Part shown: piece by piece, positions 15,567 through 25,307 of the stretch | Layout of the letters: every line of letters begins with the position of its first letter | How positions within the stretch are numbered: the first letter of the stretch is position 1 | DNA from: a virus | Virus record (IMG/VR): IMGVR_UViG_3300027730_000044 | Coordinates: 1 to 47,647 of that record | Direction: 5' to 3' (one strand) | DNA length: 47,647 nt | The notes under the pieces: generated by a model | Database searches by the model: none | Seen by the model: only the letters and a program-made list of their open reading frames with translations | What the model was told of the DNA's origin: nothing | Position numbers and translations under genes: made by a program

Positions 15567-16988
15567 CTAATATGAATTTATTGAATTAGTTTGGATTATT
15601 ACTGGTATTGTATCACTATATTTTATATCGGTAATAATATTACCGCAAAATGTTTCGTAATTCTTTTGATTTTTGACCCTATAATATAGAGTCGTACCAA
15701 CAGTTCCACTAGCTATGAAATCATCAGAATAAATGGTTTGACCAATCAAATAATCTGTAGCCCCCGTATAATAAAACGTTGAGAAAGATGTCCCACTACT
15801 AACTTCTAAGGTAAATACACCATTGGCTAATTGTGGTGGGTTTTCTATACTCCAAGATACTGTTGGGTTGTTAGTTATTAATCCGTTTACTGCCGATACA
15901 AATGGAAAATATACTATTGTTATAATATCACCATCTAATAATTCACCCTCTAGTATAATTCTCTTTGGATTTGATGTTGATTGATAATAGTCTATACCAC
16001 TAGCTAAAGTGGCACCGTTAATCATTACCAATATTGAACCGTTTAATGCTGGTGTTATACTGGTAAATATTTCATATTTTGTTGTTGTTGTATTATAATA
16101 AATTGTATTACTACCTTGACCATTAGTAGCACCGCTGCTAATTGGTGCAGATACTGCATAATTATCCCCAATTAAATTATTACCACCAGTAGTTGTATAA
16201 ATAATACTAATAATATCATCCTCTGCGGTTTCACTATTTAATGTAACTACGTTTCCACTAAACGTATAGTCATAATCTGGTGATAAGACTAATCCATTTA
16301 AGGTTACAACGAAAAACCCTGCGTATTGTTGTGATATGATGATATTTGTTATATTTGGTTCTGGAAGAATTATTTGCTGAACCAGTTTGTTTGATGGAGC
16401 ATTATTGCTATTATTTTGTAATAGGTATGGCACATCTGCTGGACGGATAGCCGCAAAATAAAAATCCAAATCATTATCATATAATCCATATTGCGTACCT
16501 GATATAAATGACCTAGTATTAATCGTTTTACCAAGTTCTTTTAAAAATCTAGTACAACTATCAAAGGTAAAGTAGCATTTAATGATAAATTCACCATCTA
16601 AGGGTAATGAATCGCTTTGTACTACATCCGTAATTAAATAAGATGAACTCGTGCCTGAAAATGGTATTGTAGCGGATTTATATACAGCTGGTATTGTAAA
16701 CATACTAGCAGTATCACTATACTTATAAATTTCATAATTAAACGTGGTATTCATACCAGTTAAGGTTGCTATATCACCGCTAAAACTAAAATTAAGTGGT
16801 ATACTTGAATTTTCTGCAATAACATAAGAGGTAGATGAACCAGTACAATTTATCTTTGAGGCCCCACTAACACTAATAATAGGTGCATCAAAAATACAAA
16901 TATCTGAACTCATATTCACATTTAAAATGTCCTTATTTCTAACGCCACTATGTTCGTTTTGTATATATATTAGTTCTTGGTACCTCAT
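15567..16988 (-). CDS. Tail fibre protein with repeated beta modules
   Basis: 473 residues, beta-rich. Two consecutive modules of about 75 residues (roughly 215-285 and 290-370) share the pattern V-x-L/I-N-G-x2-L, D-Y, then a D-I-I-x-I-x-Y end (LNGLVLSPDYDYTFSG and MINGATLASGIDYYQS). This N-G-x-x-L ... D-Y pattern is common in tail fibre proteins of many phages. The N-terminal 200 residues are another beta region. The start overlaps the previous stop by one base (position 16988), implying coupled translation with the 80-residue protein upstream. Placement in the virion is inferred. Confidence 0.65.
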   Translation of the reverse strand: MRYQELIYIQNEHSGVRNKDILNVNMSSDICIFDAPIISVSGASKINCTGSSTSYVIAENSSIPLNFSFSGDIATLTGMNTTFNYEIYKYSDTASMFTIPAVYKSATIPFSGTSSSYLITDVVQSDSLPLDGEFIIKCYFTFDSCTRFLKELGKTINTRSFISGTQYGLYDNDLDFYFAAIRPADVPYLLQNNSNNAPSNKLVQQIILPEPNITNIIISQQYAGFFVVTLNGLVLSPDYDYTFSGNVVTLNSETAEDDIISIIYTTTGGNNLIGDNYAVSAPISSGATNGQGSNTIYYNTTTTKYEIFTSITPALNGSILVMINGATLASGIDYYQSTSNPKRIILEGELLDGDIITIVYFPFVSAVNGLITNNPTVSWSIENPPQLANGVFTLEVSSGTSFSTFYYTGATDYLIGQTIYSDDFIASGTVGTTLYYRVKNQKNYETFCGNIITDIKYSDTIPVIIQTNSINSY

Positions 16989-17230
16989 TAATAGTCTATG
17001 TTTAGTGTTATTAATTGTAAATTTCTAGTATTTTTTAAACCAAAAGTTATTGGCTTGGTTAATGCTGACGTTACTTGAACCTCAGATAGGTCCTGTAAAT
17101 AAGCTATAAAACCATTTATATTAATATAGTCTTCTCGTTGTATTTCACCAATAACCGATTTAACACAAATAACATTATCTGTGATTTCATCAATTAAACT
17201 ACCTTCTACTATTTTAACTAATTGTGTCAT
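16988..17230 (-). CDS. Small protein in tail cluster, unknown function
   Basis: 80 residues, beginning MTQLVKIVEGSLIDEITDN, mixed alpha/beta with no membrane segment. It lies between the YadA-head-like fibre gene (three-base gap) and the 473-residue fibre gene (one-base stop/start overlap), so it is almost certainly translated as part of the tail operon. It could be a small connector or fibre chaperone. No family is recognised. Confidence 0.65.
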   Translation of the reverse strand: MTQLVKIVEGSLIDEITDNVICVKSVIGEIQREDYININGFIAYLQDLSEVQVTSALTKPITFGLKNTRNLQLITLNIDY

Positions 17231-17233
17231 ATA

Positions 17234-18625
17234 TTATGGTTTTCTATATACTGCTCTGCCTGTTGCTCCACTAGTTGTATACAAACCACCAGCGGCTAAT
17301 GTCGCATCAGCATCAGCTGCTGCATCATCTGCGTAATCCCTAACGGTTGTTAGTGCTAACGTTTCAACATACATTGTATTATCAATGGTACCAATTATAT
17401 CATTACCAAAAACCATAGTTGAGTTACCGCTAGCCGTTGAACCACTACCATGTACAAAACTATTGTTACCCCCAGCTATTGTTTGAATCCCTCCAGCATG
17501 ACTAGTAGCACCACTAGCTATAGTCAAATAACCCTCAGCGTGTGAAAAATTACCACTTGCCGTTGTATGATTACCCTCGGCATGTGAATAATCACCACTT
17601 GCTGTTGTTCCAGAACCCTCAGCATGTGATATAGTACCACTTGCAGTTGTATTAGCACCCTCAGCGTGTGATATCAAGCCAGATGCTAGTGTTTGATAAC
17701 CCTCAGCATGACTAGTAGCACCGCTTGCCGTTGTTTCTTGGCCCTCAGCGTGTGAATTAGTACCAGATGCTATTGTATCGGAACCCTCAGCGTGAGACGC
17801 TATACCAGATGCAAGTGTTACGGAACCTTCAGCATGTGAAAAATTACCACTGGCTATTGATTCTTGACCCTCAGCATGTGATGAATTTCCACTTGCTATT
17901 GTATTAGAACCACTGGCGTTTGAATATAAACCACTTGCTATTGTTTGATAACCACTAGCATGTGAATAAGCACCACCAGCTATTGTTTGATAACCGCTGG
18001 CATGTGAAGTAGTCCCAGATGCAATTGTTAATTGCCCTTCAGCATGACTGGCAAATCCACTAGCCGTTGTACTACGACCTTCAGCATGTGAGCTTTCACC
18101 CTGAGCAAATGTATCATTACCCTCAGCATGTGAATAATTACCACCAGCTATTGTTAAAGTACCCTCAGCATGACTCGTAATGCCACTAGCTATCGTGTTA
18201 CGACCTTCAGCGTGTGATGTTGCACCACTAGCTGTTGTATTACGACCTTCAGCATGGCTTGCTAGGCCACTAGCAGTTGTTCCAGAACCCTCAGCATGAC
18301 TTCCACCACCACTAGCTATTGTACCAACACCCTCAGCAACTGATGCAAATCCACTAGCAGTTGTTCCAGAACCAATAGCAAAAGCATAGGAGCCAGTAGC
18401 GTCTATTGTTGTTCCATTATTCGCCTTAACTGGGTAGTTTGAACCATTCCATGTTGAACCAGATATAAAATATTCAGCCGCTGGTGTGGATAAACCAGCA
18501 ACCAATGATAATGGAATTGCATATGAACTACCATCAGGATTTTGTGATGTGTCGCCAGTAACAACAATATGTATTAAATCCGTTAAGCTTGCTGCTGAAT
18601 ATTTGGTTCTTTGTGTTAATTTCAT
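17234..18625 (-). CDS. YadA-head-like tail fibre/adhesin with 23 tandem 14-residue repeats
   Basis: 463 residues. After a 78-residue N-terminal segment come 23 consecutive 14-residue repeats (residues 79-400) of consensus SHAEGxxTxASGxx, then a 63-residue tail ending GLYTTSGATGRAVYRKP. The SHAEG/ASG repeat is the left-handed parallel beta-roll repeat of YadA/Hia-type trimeric autotransporter heads (Hep/Hag repeat). In a phage this suggests a trimeric rod that binds the host surface. The C-terminal AAADADATLAAGGLYTTSG segment resembles ends of other phage fibre proteins. A late-type motif sits 13 bases before the start. The repeat array is near-identical at DNA level in places and could change length by recombination. 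Confidence 0.85.
   Translation of the reverse strand: MKLTQRTKYSAASLTDLIHIVVTGDTSQNPDGSSYAIPLSLVAGLSTPAAEYFISGSTWNGSNYPVKANNGTTIDATGSYAFAIGSGTTASGFASVAEGVGTIASGGGSHAEGSGTTASGLASHAEGRNTTASGATSHAEGRNTIASGITSHAEGTLTIAGGNYSHAEGNDTFAQGESSHAEGRSTTASGFASHAEGQLTIASGTTSHASGYQTIAGGAYSHASGYQTIASGLYSNASGSNTIASGNSSHAEGQESIASGNFSHAEGSVTLASGIASHAEGSDTIASGTNSHAEGQETTASGATSHAEGYQTLASGLISHAEGANTTASGTISHAEGSGTTASGDYSHAEGNHTTASGNFSHAEGYLTIASGATSHAGGIQTIAGGNNSFVHGSGSTASGNSTMVFGNDIIGTIDNTMYVETLALTTVRDYADDAAADADATLAAGGLYTTSGATGRAVYRKP
17426..18391 (-). repeat. Tandem 42-bp coding repeats (23 copies)
   Basis: DNA underlying the 14-residue SHAEG repeats (residues 79-400), 23 units of 42 bases in frame with no indels. 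Copies vary at third positions and at variable residues, so the array is old or under selection but still similar enough for recombination. Confidence 0.9.
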
Positions 18626-18637
18626 TTTATTTTCTTT

Positions 18638-18648
18638 ATTATAAATAT
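18638..18648 (-). promoter_or_regulatory. Late-promoter-like motif ATATTTATAAT
   Basis: Exact ATATTTATAAT on the coding strand, 13 bases before the ATG of the YadA-head-like fibre gene; the intervening leader is A-rich. Confidence 0.5.
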
Positions 18649-18664
18649 GTGTTATACCTTTAAA

Positions 18665-21094
18665 TTATTCACTTGTTTTAAATACCGTTACTTGTCCAAC
18701 AAACTCAGACCCATGATTCATTTGTGCTAAACAAAGTGATGTGTATATACTTTGCGGATTTGTTACGTTAGTAATTGTTGATACTTCTACACCTACCGTA
18801 GTACATTGTCCACTAACACCATTTATTGGACTTAGGACTTTTTCACCATCAAACGGGTTGGTATTAAACAATGAAGAATAAGACCTATACTTAAATTTTT
18901 GTTGGTCAAATATAGTGTTTGAATATACCCTGACACTACCCCATATTGTTGTTGCTGGTATCACTTGCTCAACTAAATCAACCCAATAACTTCCAATAAG
19001 GTCACTAAACTGCTCCATTGACATATAGTTAAATGCTGAACTATTATTACCACAATACAGATTGCTATTTAAATATCTATCATATAACGCCCTTAATGTT
19101 GCATAGCTAGAAATTGTTTGTCTATTCTTTGCATCAATAAGTTCTGAAGATATTATGTATTGGAAATCTTCTAAGACAACGGTATTAGTTAAAGATTGTG
19201 TTAATAATAAATTAAAATCTATTTGGTCACCACAACATATTGATGGTAAACCGCCAGAATTATCTATTGAACCACCATCCATAAATTGATATGGTTCATC
19301 ATCCATAAATTCAAAATATTCATCATCTTGGAACTGTTTATAACCGCAAGGAGCACAATATGTCTCACCAGTCAATAAACAAGCATTATCGGTAGCGTAA
19401 CACCAAATATCTGTTTCTATTGCCGATGCCATTTTTATATCTAAATCTATTTCTTTAGTATTTAAGACTAAACGCTCATCGGTTACATCATAGTTTGTCT
19501 GACGGATAGCATTATTACCCTCAAAGTCTAGTATTCTAAAATCTCTATTTAGTGGGGTTGTTGTAGAAATCCATGATTTTTTATTATCACGAATTCTTTC
19601 TAGTTCAAAGCCTGGGCATTTTGTAACAAATATATTTGTTTTATCTACAGATGTACAAGTCTTATTAAGCTTTATATTGTCCAATAATATACAAATATCA
19701 CCACAAGTATGGTTAAGATTTAATGTCAATTTAACCTTGTTACCAATTAATTGTGATATTATTTGTGGGTCAGTTATTGAAAGCCTATAGGTTAACCAAT
19801 TTGACGCAAAAGAATTTATTGGTAAACTATCATAAAAAGTAACAGTGTTTGCTAAGCCACTAGGTAAACCAGATTGAATATATAAATCATCAATTAAAGA
19901 ATCACTAACCGTAGAGCAAATGCCTTGTGCATTTGAACCATTTTGAGATATTTGAAGTGGGTCACAAGCGGAATTTGTGCAAACATAAAAACCACTATCT
20001 GTATTACCTGTTAAATATTCATATAAATTACCAACACCAATTGCTGAAAAGAAATCATATATTTGAAGTACGCTTGTGGTTACATTTGACGAATCCGTTA
20101 TATCTAACGATAGGGAAGCATCTAGAGTTTCAAACATATCAATTGGTCTATTACAAAGCGTTTGTATCGGTGTTTCTTGAAAATCACCTAATTGTTGTTG
20201 TAACTTACTTAATGAATTTTGACAACTTGATAGTTGTGTTGTTATATCCAATAATTGATTTTCAAGTGTTGTTCTACTACCGATAGGTGTTGAACAAACA
20301 TTTGTTAAGATAGCTGAAGACGTATTGTCTATTGCCAATAACGTTGTAATATCAGCACATGTATAAGATGAAGTATCACCATTTAAAAAATTTTGATACC
20401 TTAATGGTCCCAAGATATTTGACCAAATGTTTAATCCATCTTGTGTTAAACAATAAATATCATTATTTAAAGGGATTAGTGGTTGTTGTGTGATACCTGA
20501 TACTTGACCAAGGCCAGTACCAAAACCTGTATTACTAAAACCACTTACAGCTGATGGTGGTAGTGTGCCTATTGATGTTTGTGTTGTTGATGGTTGACAT
20601 GAAATTGAATACAGTGTTCCTGATATTTGAGATTCAATTAAATCTTTTTGATTTGTTAATGTTGTACATAATGTTGTTTGGTATTCTACATCTTGAACTA
20701 ATTGACTATATATTGCCTTACTTTCTGATGTAACAAATGTGTTTAGTGTTGGATTTTGAGTATTTAATATACTATATAATCCTTTACAAGTGAATTTAAA
20801 TAAATAATCAAATTCTATATCAAGTGTGCAAGTTTCATTATCAGCGGTAAAAAACAAAGCACCATCATTACCAACAGGGTTTAGTGTTATCTTAAATGGA
20901 TTTTCGATATCACAGGGTACTGGCTCAGTCCAATAACATTTTTGCTTATCTGAATCAAAGGTAAAACCACTATAAGAACAACATTGAAGTGTTGGGGCCA
21001 ATGGATTAACACCTTGGAAAATAGATACAGTCCTGTCAGAATTTTTGACATATGTTAAAGATTGACAATCGTTAATTTTACCGTAGTAATTCAT
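18665..21094 (-). CDS. Cys-rich virion (tail/baseplate) protein, unknown function
   Basis: 809 residues with unusually many cysteines for a phage structural protein, including pairs such as CCSY near the N-terminus, CAPCGYKQF and ICCGDQ. No enzymatic motif. The N-terminal 80 residues (NYYGKINDCQSLTYV) begin a Cys-bearing beta region; a heptad-like segment lies around residues 275-300. It starts one base inside the stop of the 801-residue gene upstream (position 21094), which also has a Cys-rich C-terminus, so the two products may interact, possibly through disulfides or bound metal. The tail-cluster location makes a baseplate or fibre role likely. Confidence 0.65.
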   Translation of the reverse strand: MNYYGKINDCQSLTYVKNSDRTVSIFQGVNPLAPTLQCCSYSGFTFDSDKQKCYWTEPVPCDIENPFKITLNPVGNDGALFFTADNETCTLDIEFDYLFKFTCKGLYSILNTQNPTLNTFVTSESKAIYSQLVQDVEYQTTLCTTLTNQKDLIESQISGTLYSISCQPSTTQTSIGTLPPSAVSGFSNTGFGTGLGQVSGITQQPLIPLNNDIYCLTQDGLNIWSNILGPLRYQNFLNGDTSSYTCADITTLLAIDNTSSAILTNVCSTPIGSRTTLENQLLDITTQLSSCQNSLSKLQQQLGDFQETPIQTLCNRPIDMFETLDASLSLDITDSSNVTTSVLQIYDFFSAIGVGNLYEYLTGNTDSGFYVCTNSACDPLQISQNGSNAQGICSTVSDSLIDDLYIQSGLPSGLANTVTFYDSLPINSFASNWLTYRLSITDPQIISQLIGNKVKLTLNLNHTCGDICILLDNIKLNKTCTSVDKTNIFVTKCPGFELERIRDNKKSWISTTTPLNRDFRILDFEGNNAIRQTNYDVTDERLVLNTKEIDLDIKMASAIETDIWCYATDNACLLTGETYCAPCGYKQFQDDEYFEFMDDEPYQFMDGGSIDNSGGLPSICCGDQIDFNLLLTQSLTNTVVLEDFQYIISSELIDAKNRQTISSYATLRALYDRYLNSNLYCGNNSSAFNYMSMEQFSDLIGSYWVDLVEQVIPATTIWGSVRVYSNTIFDQQKFKYRSYSSLFNTNPFDGEKVLSPINGVSGQCTTVGVEVSTITNVTNPQSIYTSLCLAQMNHGSEFVGQVTVFKTSE

Positions 21095-23499
21095 TATTTT
21101 CCAATTATATTTTGTGGATTTATTATTTGTGGATTCACTATTTGTGTATCATATATTTTTTTACACCTTTCATTTTTACAACATACATAACCAGAATTAA
21201 TAACATTGTTATTTAAGTCTTTATATTCATAAAAAAATGGTTCTCCACCTAAAAATAAACAACATTCTTGTGATATATATTTTGATTGATTCAGTATTGG
21301 CTGACCAAAATAGTTAACCAATAAATTACCATTAATGTCATATTGTTTATAACCAAAAATCATAGATGAACCAACAACATTTACGTCAGGATTGACCTCA
21401 GCTGGTATTTCTACAACATCACATCTTTGTGCTATCGGATTTACTTTATCTATACAAAGACTCATTACGTTATCTGAATTAGGTATATCACAACCACAAT
21501 CATTTAATTCTGGTGACGGATTAGGGTCTGGAATGATACTAGGTCTGAATATAATACAATCATCAATATCGGTGCCATCACTATTTGTTATATCTACGCT
21601 AGTAACTGTTGTTGCTGTTGTTACACCAAAATTAAACTGGCCTAAATCAAAGTTTGTGTATAGATTAGCTACATCTGTTGTGTATGTTACAGAACTAAGT
21701 GTTACTGGTAAAAAGTCAGGTATTAAACAGCGTAACTGATTGAAGTACTTATACCCACCATCATAAGGACCAACGTGTGGGTTATTACCTGTTAATATTT
21801 CTATTGTAGAACCACTACCACCAGTCTCACGATACCAAAGACCATTATTTTGGAAATACATATCATCTGTATTCTGGAAAAATCTTGGATAACCCTCGGT
21901 ATCTATTGGATAAAGTGAAATATCTGTATCTAGTCCATTAAGCCTTAAAACATCAAAAAATATGTCCATATTAATAGGTGCATCCGCTTTGTAGATGTAC
22001 TCATTAAATTGAATTAGACCTAATGGTGCACCTATAAAACGTAAGAAAAATTCTATAACCTTTCTAGCACCTTTAGATTTCCATATCCAAGGTGTGTTAA
22101 GGATTATTCTTCTCCAAAGTTCAATATCAGCCTCAACTGCTGTTAGACCAACAGATTGACCCGAATAGGTTGAGGGTGTCGTTGAAACGTAGCTTGCTAA
22201 TAAGTTATTATCAAAAACTGACGAAACCAATTCCCAACCTAATACTCTAGCTAGATTCTTTAAGTATACATCAGGTGTATTATTCTGTTTATCATAGGTT
22301 ACAGTATTCGCAAATTGAATGCCTAAGATGTATCGGTTTAGTTCATCAAATTCTCTACCGTATATTTGTAAGGTCTTGTTAACTTTTTGACCAGATGTAT
22401 CTTGCTGTAAATCAGAAAGATGTACTGGCATTGTATCAAACGCAGTTATTGATTCTGATACTAAGAACCTATTCATTAAATTACTAGAGAATAGGTCATT
22501 TTTTGCCGCAATGTCCAATAAACTAGTTACGTAATCAACATACGCATCCGTATCAAAATCTATATTATAACCATCAGAAACTGGCCAAGTTACACTATTT
22601 GTAATATACATTATAATACCATCATCAGATGTAACTGGGTATTTAAACGATGCTGTGTATTTTGGTACCACCATTCTGTTTAACAAGTAAGCTTCAAGGT
22701 CTAATAAGGTATTAAAAAATTTATCCTCATAAATCTTACTAGGCTTAATGTGATATTTCACATAATATGTACTTTGTGAACCAGTAAATGGATTACCTGT
22801 TACATTTAAATAGATATAATCATTTAATACATTTGTCGAAGCTGAAAAACCTACCAATGGATATTCAATATCATTATATAATACTGAATATGCGTTAAAA
22901 TTAATTGTTAAATTTCTTAAATCATTTGTTTGATTAAAGGTGTTTATGATTGTACCATTTGTAGTGTAAACAATACCAAATTTATTATTAATAAATGACG
23001 TGTTAACCTTAAACGATGATATATTAGATATACTATCATAGGTATAATCATCTACTGTCTGCCCAAATATTGTTTGACCAGCTGTGTTTTGTGTTAATGT
23101 ATCAAGATATAAAGAAGCTGGCCATTGTGTTATAATAGTCTCTAAAGAAACCCTAATGTATTCACTTAATGAACCAAATAATGCGTAATAGTCTAAGTTT
23201 CTTTTATCCAAGTTTAATACAACCTCAGCATTGTCAGCTAGTAGGGTATTTGCCTCGTTTAAGGTTAAATTTATATCAGATAAGGTAATAAAATTAGAGA
23301 ACTTAGCCGAATTATATGTCTTATCTAATTTTGGGTCTAAGTTTGTTGTAATAGCAAAGTTACCTAACGTAAATAACGGTGAACCACCATTACTGGTTAA
23401 TTGATTCCCCACCAAATCTGGTGTGAAATCCCTATATTCAATCCCATCAACGTAAGTAACTTTCTTGGCGTACCCAACTACCTTAATTCTATTGCTCAT
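21094..23499 (-). CDS. Tail/baseplate protein with tail protein I-like segment
   Basis: 801 residues. Around residues 465-495 the segment LWRRIILNTPWIWKSKGARK followed by VIEFFLRFIGAPLG resembles the helix of P2 tail protein I/baseplate wedge proteins in which a lysine-Gly motif is followed by a hydrophobic helix and G-I/A-P. The C-terminal 120 residues are Cys-rich (CGCDIP, CCLFLGG, VCCKNERCKK). The rest is beta-rich without motifs. It is eight bases downstream of the 307-residue gene and overlaps the 809-residue gene by one base. A baseplate-to-fibre connector is a reasonable guess; the tail protein I link is weak. Confidence 0.6.
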   Translation of the reverse strand: MSNRIKVVGYAKKVTYVDGIEYRDFTPDLVGNQLTSNGGSPLFTLGNFAITTNLDPKLDKTYNSAKFSNFITLSDINLTLNEANTLLADNAEVVLNLDKRNLDYYALFGSLSEYIRVSLETIITQWPASLYLDTLTQNTAGQTIFGQTVDDYTYDSISNISSFKVNTSFINNKFGIVYTTNGTIINTFNQTNDLRNLTINFNAYSVLYNDIEYPLVGFSASTNVLNDYIYLNVTGNPFTGSQSTYYVKYHIKPSKIYEDKFFNTLLDLEAYLLNRMVVPKYTASFKYPVTSDDGIIMYITNSVTWPVSDGYNIDFDTDAYVDYVTSLLDIAAKNDLFSSNLMNRFLVSESITAFDTMPVHLSDLQQDTSGQKVNKTLQIYGREFDELNRYILGIQFANTVTYDKQNNTPDVYLKNLARVLGWELVSSVFDNNLLASYVSTTPSTYSGQSVGLTAVEADIELWRRIILNTPWIWKSKGARKVIEFFLRFIGAPLGLIQFNEYIYKADAPINMDIFFDVLRLNGLDTDISLYPIDTEGYPRFFQNTDDMYFQNNGLWYRETGGSGSTIEILTGNNPHVGPYDGGYKYFNQLRCLIPDFLPVTLSSVTYTTDVANLYTNFDLGQFNFGVTTATTVTSVDITNSDGTDIDDCIIFRPSIIPDPNPSPELNDCGCDIPNSDNVMSLCIDKVNPIAQRCDVVEIPAEVNPDVNVVGSSMIFGYKQYDINGNLLVNYFGQPILNQSKYISQECCLFLGGEPFFYEYKDLNNNVINSGYVCCKNERCKKIYDTQIVNPQIINPQNIIGK

Positions 23500-23506
23500 T
23501 GCTTAT

Positions 23507-24430
23507 TTATATTGTTATTACAGCTGTAAATCTTTTAGTGAAGTCAATACTAGTCCTTTGTTCTCTAACTTCAAACAATGGTGTTCCAGTAAATCTATCT
23601 TTAATTTCGTATAAATCGTATTGTTTATAAATATCATTATTAAAGTTATATATAGTATAAATACCATCCTCAAGTGATTTAGTTTGGTTACCAAACAATC
23701 CAAATGCAAGTGTTTCAATATCTTGTTCTACCATCTCAACCTCAATCATAATTGGGTTAAAAAATGTATTGGTTATTATAACCCTTTGATTTGGTTGACC
23801 GATAAATGGCAAGGCGTTAGCCTTAACATTAGATGCCGATGATGGTGATACCGTACAAAATGTAAGTGATGAATTATCGTTAAATCTATAACGGATAGCC
23901 TTTTGATTGGCATTCGTCAAATTCTGATTTACAGCTTCAGCTCTATTGTTAGAAGTTATAACCCTAAAGAAATTATGTACCTTTGCGTCAGCTGCCGATG
24001 TGTTGGTATCTAAGTATTCTATTCTATAACCAACCAATCCATTATTTTCAAACTTAGTTAAAAAATCTTGTGAAACCGCTGTCGTGTCAAATAAGATACC
24101 AGATGTATCTGGGAACGCTGATAAAACACCAACATCTGTTATACTAGTTCGTATCTCAACTGGTTTAATTATAATTGTATAAATACCCTTTACTCCAAAG
24201 ACAGATGTTGGTAATTTAAGCGTATATAAGCCACCAAATAATTCAAAACCACTGACACCAGATTGGCCCTTATTTGGACTATCTATCGGTATCAAGACAT
24301 CACTAGATACCAATTTTATTAATGCGGAATTACCAATACTACCCCTAGATGGTGTATAATGATAAAAAATCTCAGCATCACTTGGTGAAATATCTGCTGG
24401 TCTTATTATTCCATATGTACCACTTGCCAT
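23507..24430 (-). CDS. Virion structural protein, unknown
   Basis: 307 residues beginning MASGTYGIIRPADISPSDAE, beta-rich with no enzymatic or membrane features. It lies in the tail block between two larger structural genes, and its product has the composition of a baseplate or tail-tube-associated protein (Thr, Ile, Asn and Phe-rich, few Cys). The stop lies seven bases before the next gene's start. No family is recognised; virion membership is inferred from context. Confidence 0.65.
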   Translation of the reverse strand: MASGTYGIIRPADISPSDAEIFYHYTPSRGSIGNSALIKLVSSDVLIPIDSPNKGQSGVSGFELFGGLYTLKLPTSVFGVKGIYTIIIKPVEIRTSITDVGVLSAFPDTSGILFDTTAVSQDFLTKFENNGLVGYRIEYLDTNTSAADAKVHNFFRVITSNNRAEAVNQNLTNANQKAIRYRFNDNSSLTFCTVSPSSASNVKANALPFIGQPNQRVIITNTFFNPIMIEVEMVEQDIETLAFGLFGNQTKSLEDGIYTIYNFNNDIYKQYDLYEIKDRFTGTPLFEVREQRTSIDFTKRFTAVITI

Positions 24431-24509
24431 TTTATTATTTTATTTACTACTATGTTATTGAGCTATGCGCTATTGTTTATCAATGTAAGTATAATTTACT
24501 TAAAGTGTA

Positions 24510-25307
24510 TTATATACGTGTAATGTTATAATATCCATTACCATACCTAGTTAATTCACCTAAATTCTTTATCTCAGATAATCTGAGATGTGTATCCATT
24601 ATACTCGTTATGCTTCTATCTATAAATACGTCACTTTTAACTTCTGGTGGAGAAATAATACCAAATAAATATTCTTCTTTCGCTAACGCTGATAATGAAA
24701 CGTTTGTTTCATTTAAACCCTGACCAATATACCTGAATGTTGTTAGTGGTTGAGAGACAAAACTACCATTAAGTAGAAATGTATTTGTCTGGGCCGAATA
24801 ATCTTCATAAAGTATACCAGTATTTTGATTTATAGTACCTATTAGTGCATCGTCATTAGCATCAAATACATATATATTTGGTTCACCTAGACTAGTTATA
24901 CGACTAACACCATTGACTAATCGATTAACATAGTCTAGATAACCCTCAGTATCTATATTAAAACCTACCTTATATCTATCAAGTTCATCATATGACATCA
25001 AATCTTCAATCTTTGTGTCAGTTTTACCTGTAATTACTTTATTTATATAGTTGTAGTAGTTGGTTTCATCTGTATCTTGAAATCTAAGCGTAACTAAATC
25101 AGTAGATGTTATAGCACTAGTCGAATAAGTTGTTGCCGTTGATGAAGGAATGTAATCAATATCAGTGAACAATCCCATATCATCAACATTCTGTGTGATA
25201 AAAACGTTAATATAAAACGTAGTTGCAGTAAGAGTACCCCAATTAGGGCTATCATTAGTCCTATCTATGTTATTTTCTAATAAAATCTTACGCTTAATTA
25301 GCTCCAT
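24510..25307 (-). CDS. Virion structural protein, unknown
   Basis: 265 residues, beginning MELIKRKILLENNIDRTND, beta-rich in the first half with YINVFITQNVDDMGLFTDID, then a helical stretch (YDELDRYKVGFNIDTEGYLD). It overlaps the upstream gene by one base at 25307, indicating coupled translation. No known motif. Its place in a run of baseplate-type genes suggests a wedge or tail-terminus component, as an inference. Confidence 0.65.
   Translation of the reverse strand: MELIKRKILLENNIDRTNDSPNWGTLTATTFYINVFITQNVDDMGLFTDIDYIPSSTATTYSTSAITSTDLVTLRFQDTDETNYYNYINKVITGKTDTKIEDLMSYDELDRYKVGFNIDTEGYLDYVNRLVNGVSRITSLGEPNIYVFDANDDALIGTINQNTGILYEDYSAQTNTFLLNGSFVSQPLTTFRYIGQGLNETNVSLSALAKEEYLFGIISPPEVKSDVFIDRSITSIMDTHLRLSEIKNLGELTRYGNGYYNITRI

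Noticed and set aside
17426-18391. Regular 42-bp tandem repeats that could be mistaken for a CRISPR or satellite array
   Set aside because: The repeats are in frame, lack constant-length unique spacers, and encode a clean 14-residue YadA-head repeat.
19927-20286. Plus-strand open frame of 119 codons
   Set aside because: It is antisense to the 809-residue gene, has a low-complexity composition typical of AT-rich shadows, and lacks an upstream motif.
23518-23718. Minus-strand 66-codon frame
   Set aside because: It is entirely inside the 307-residue gene in another frame, with no motif or start signal.
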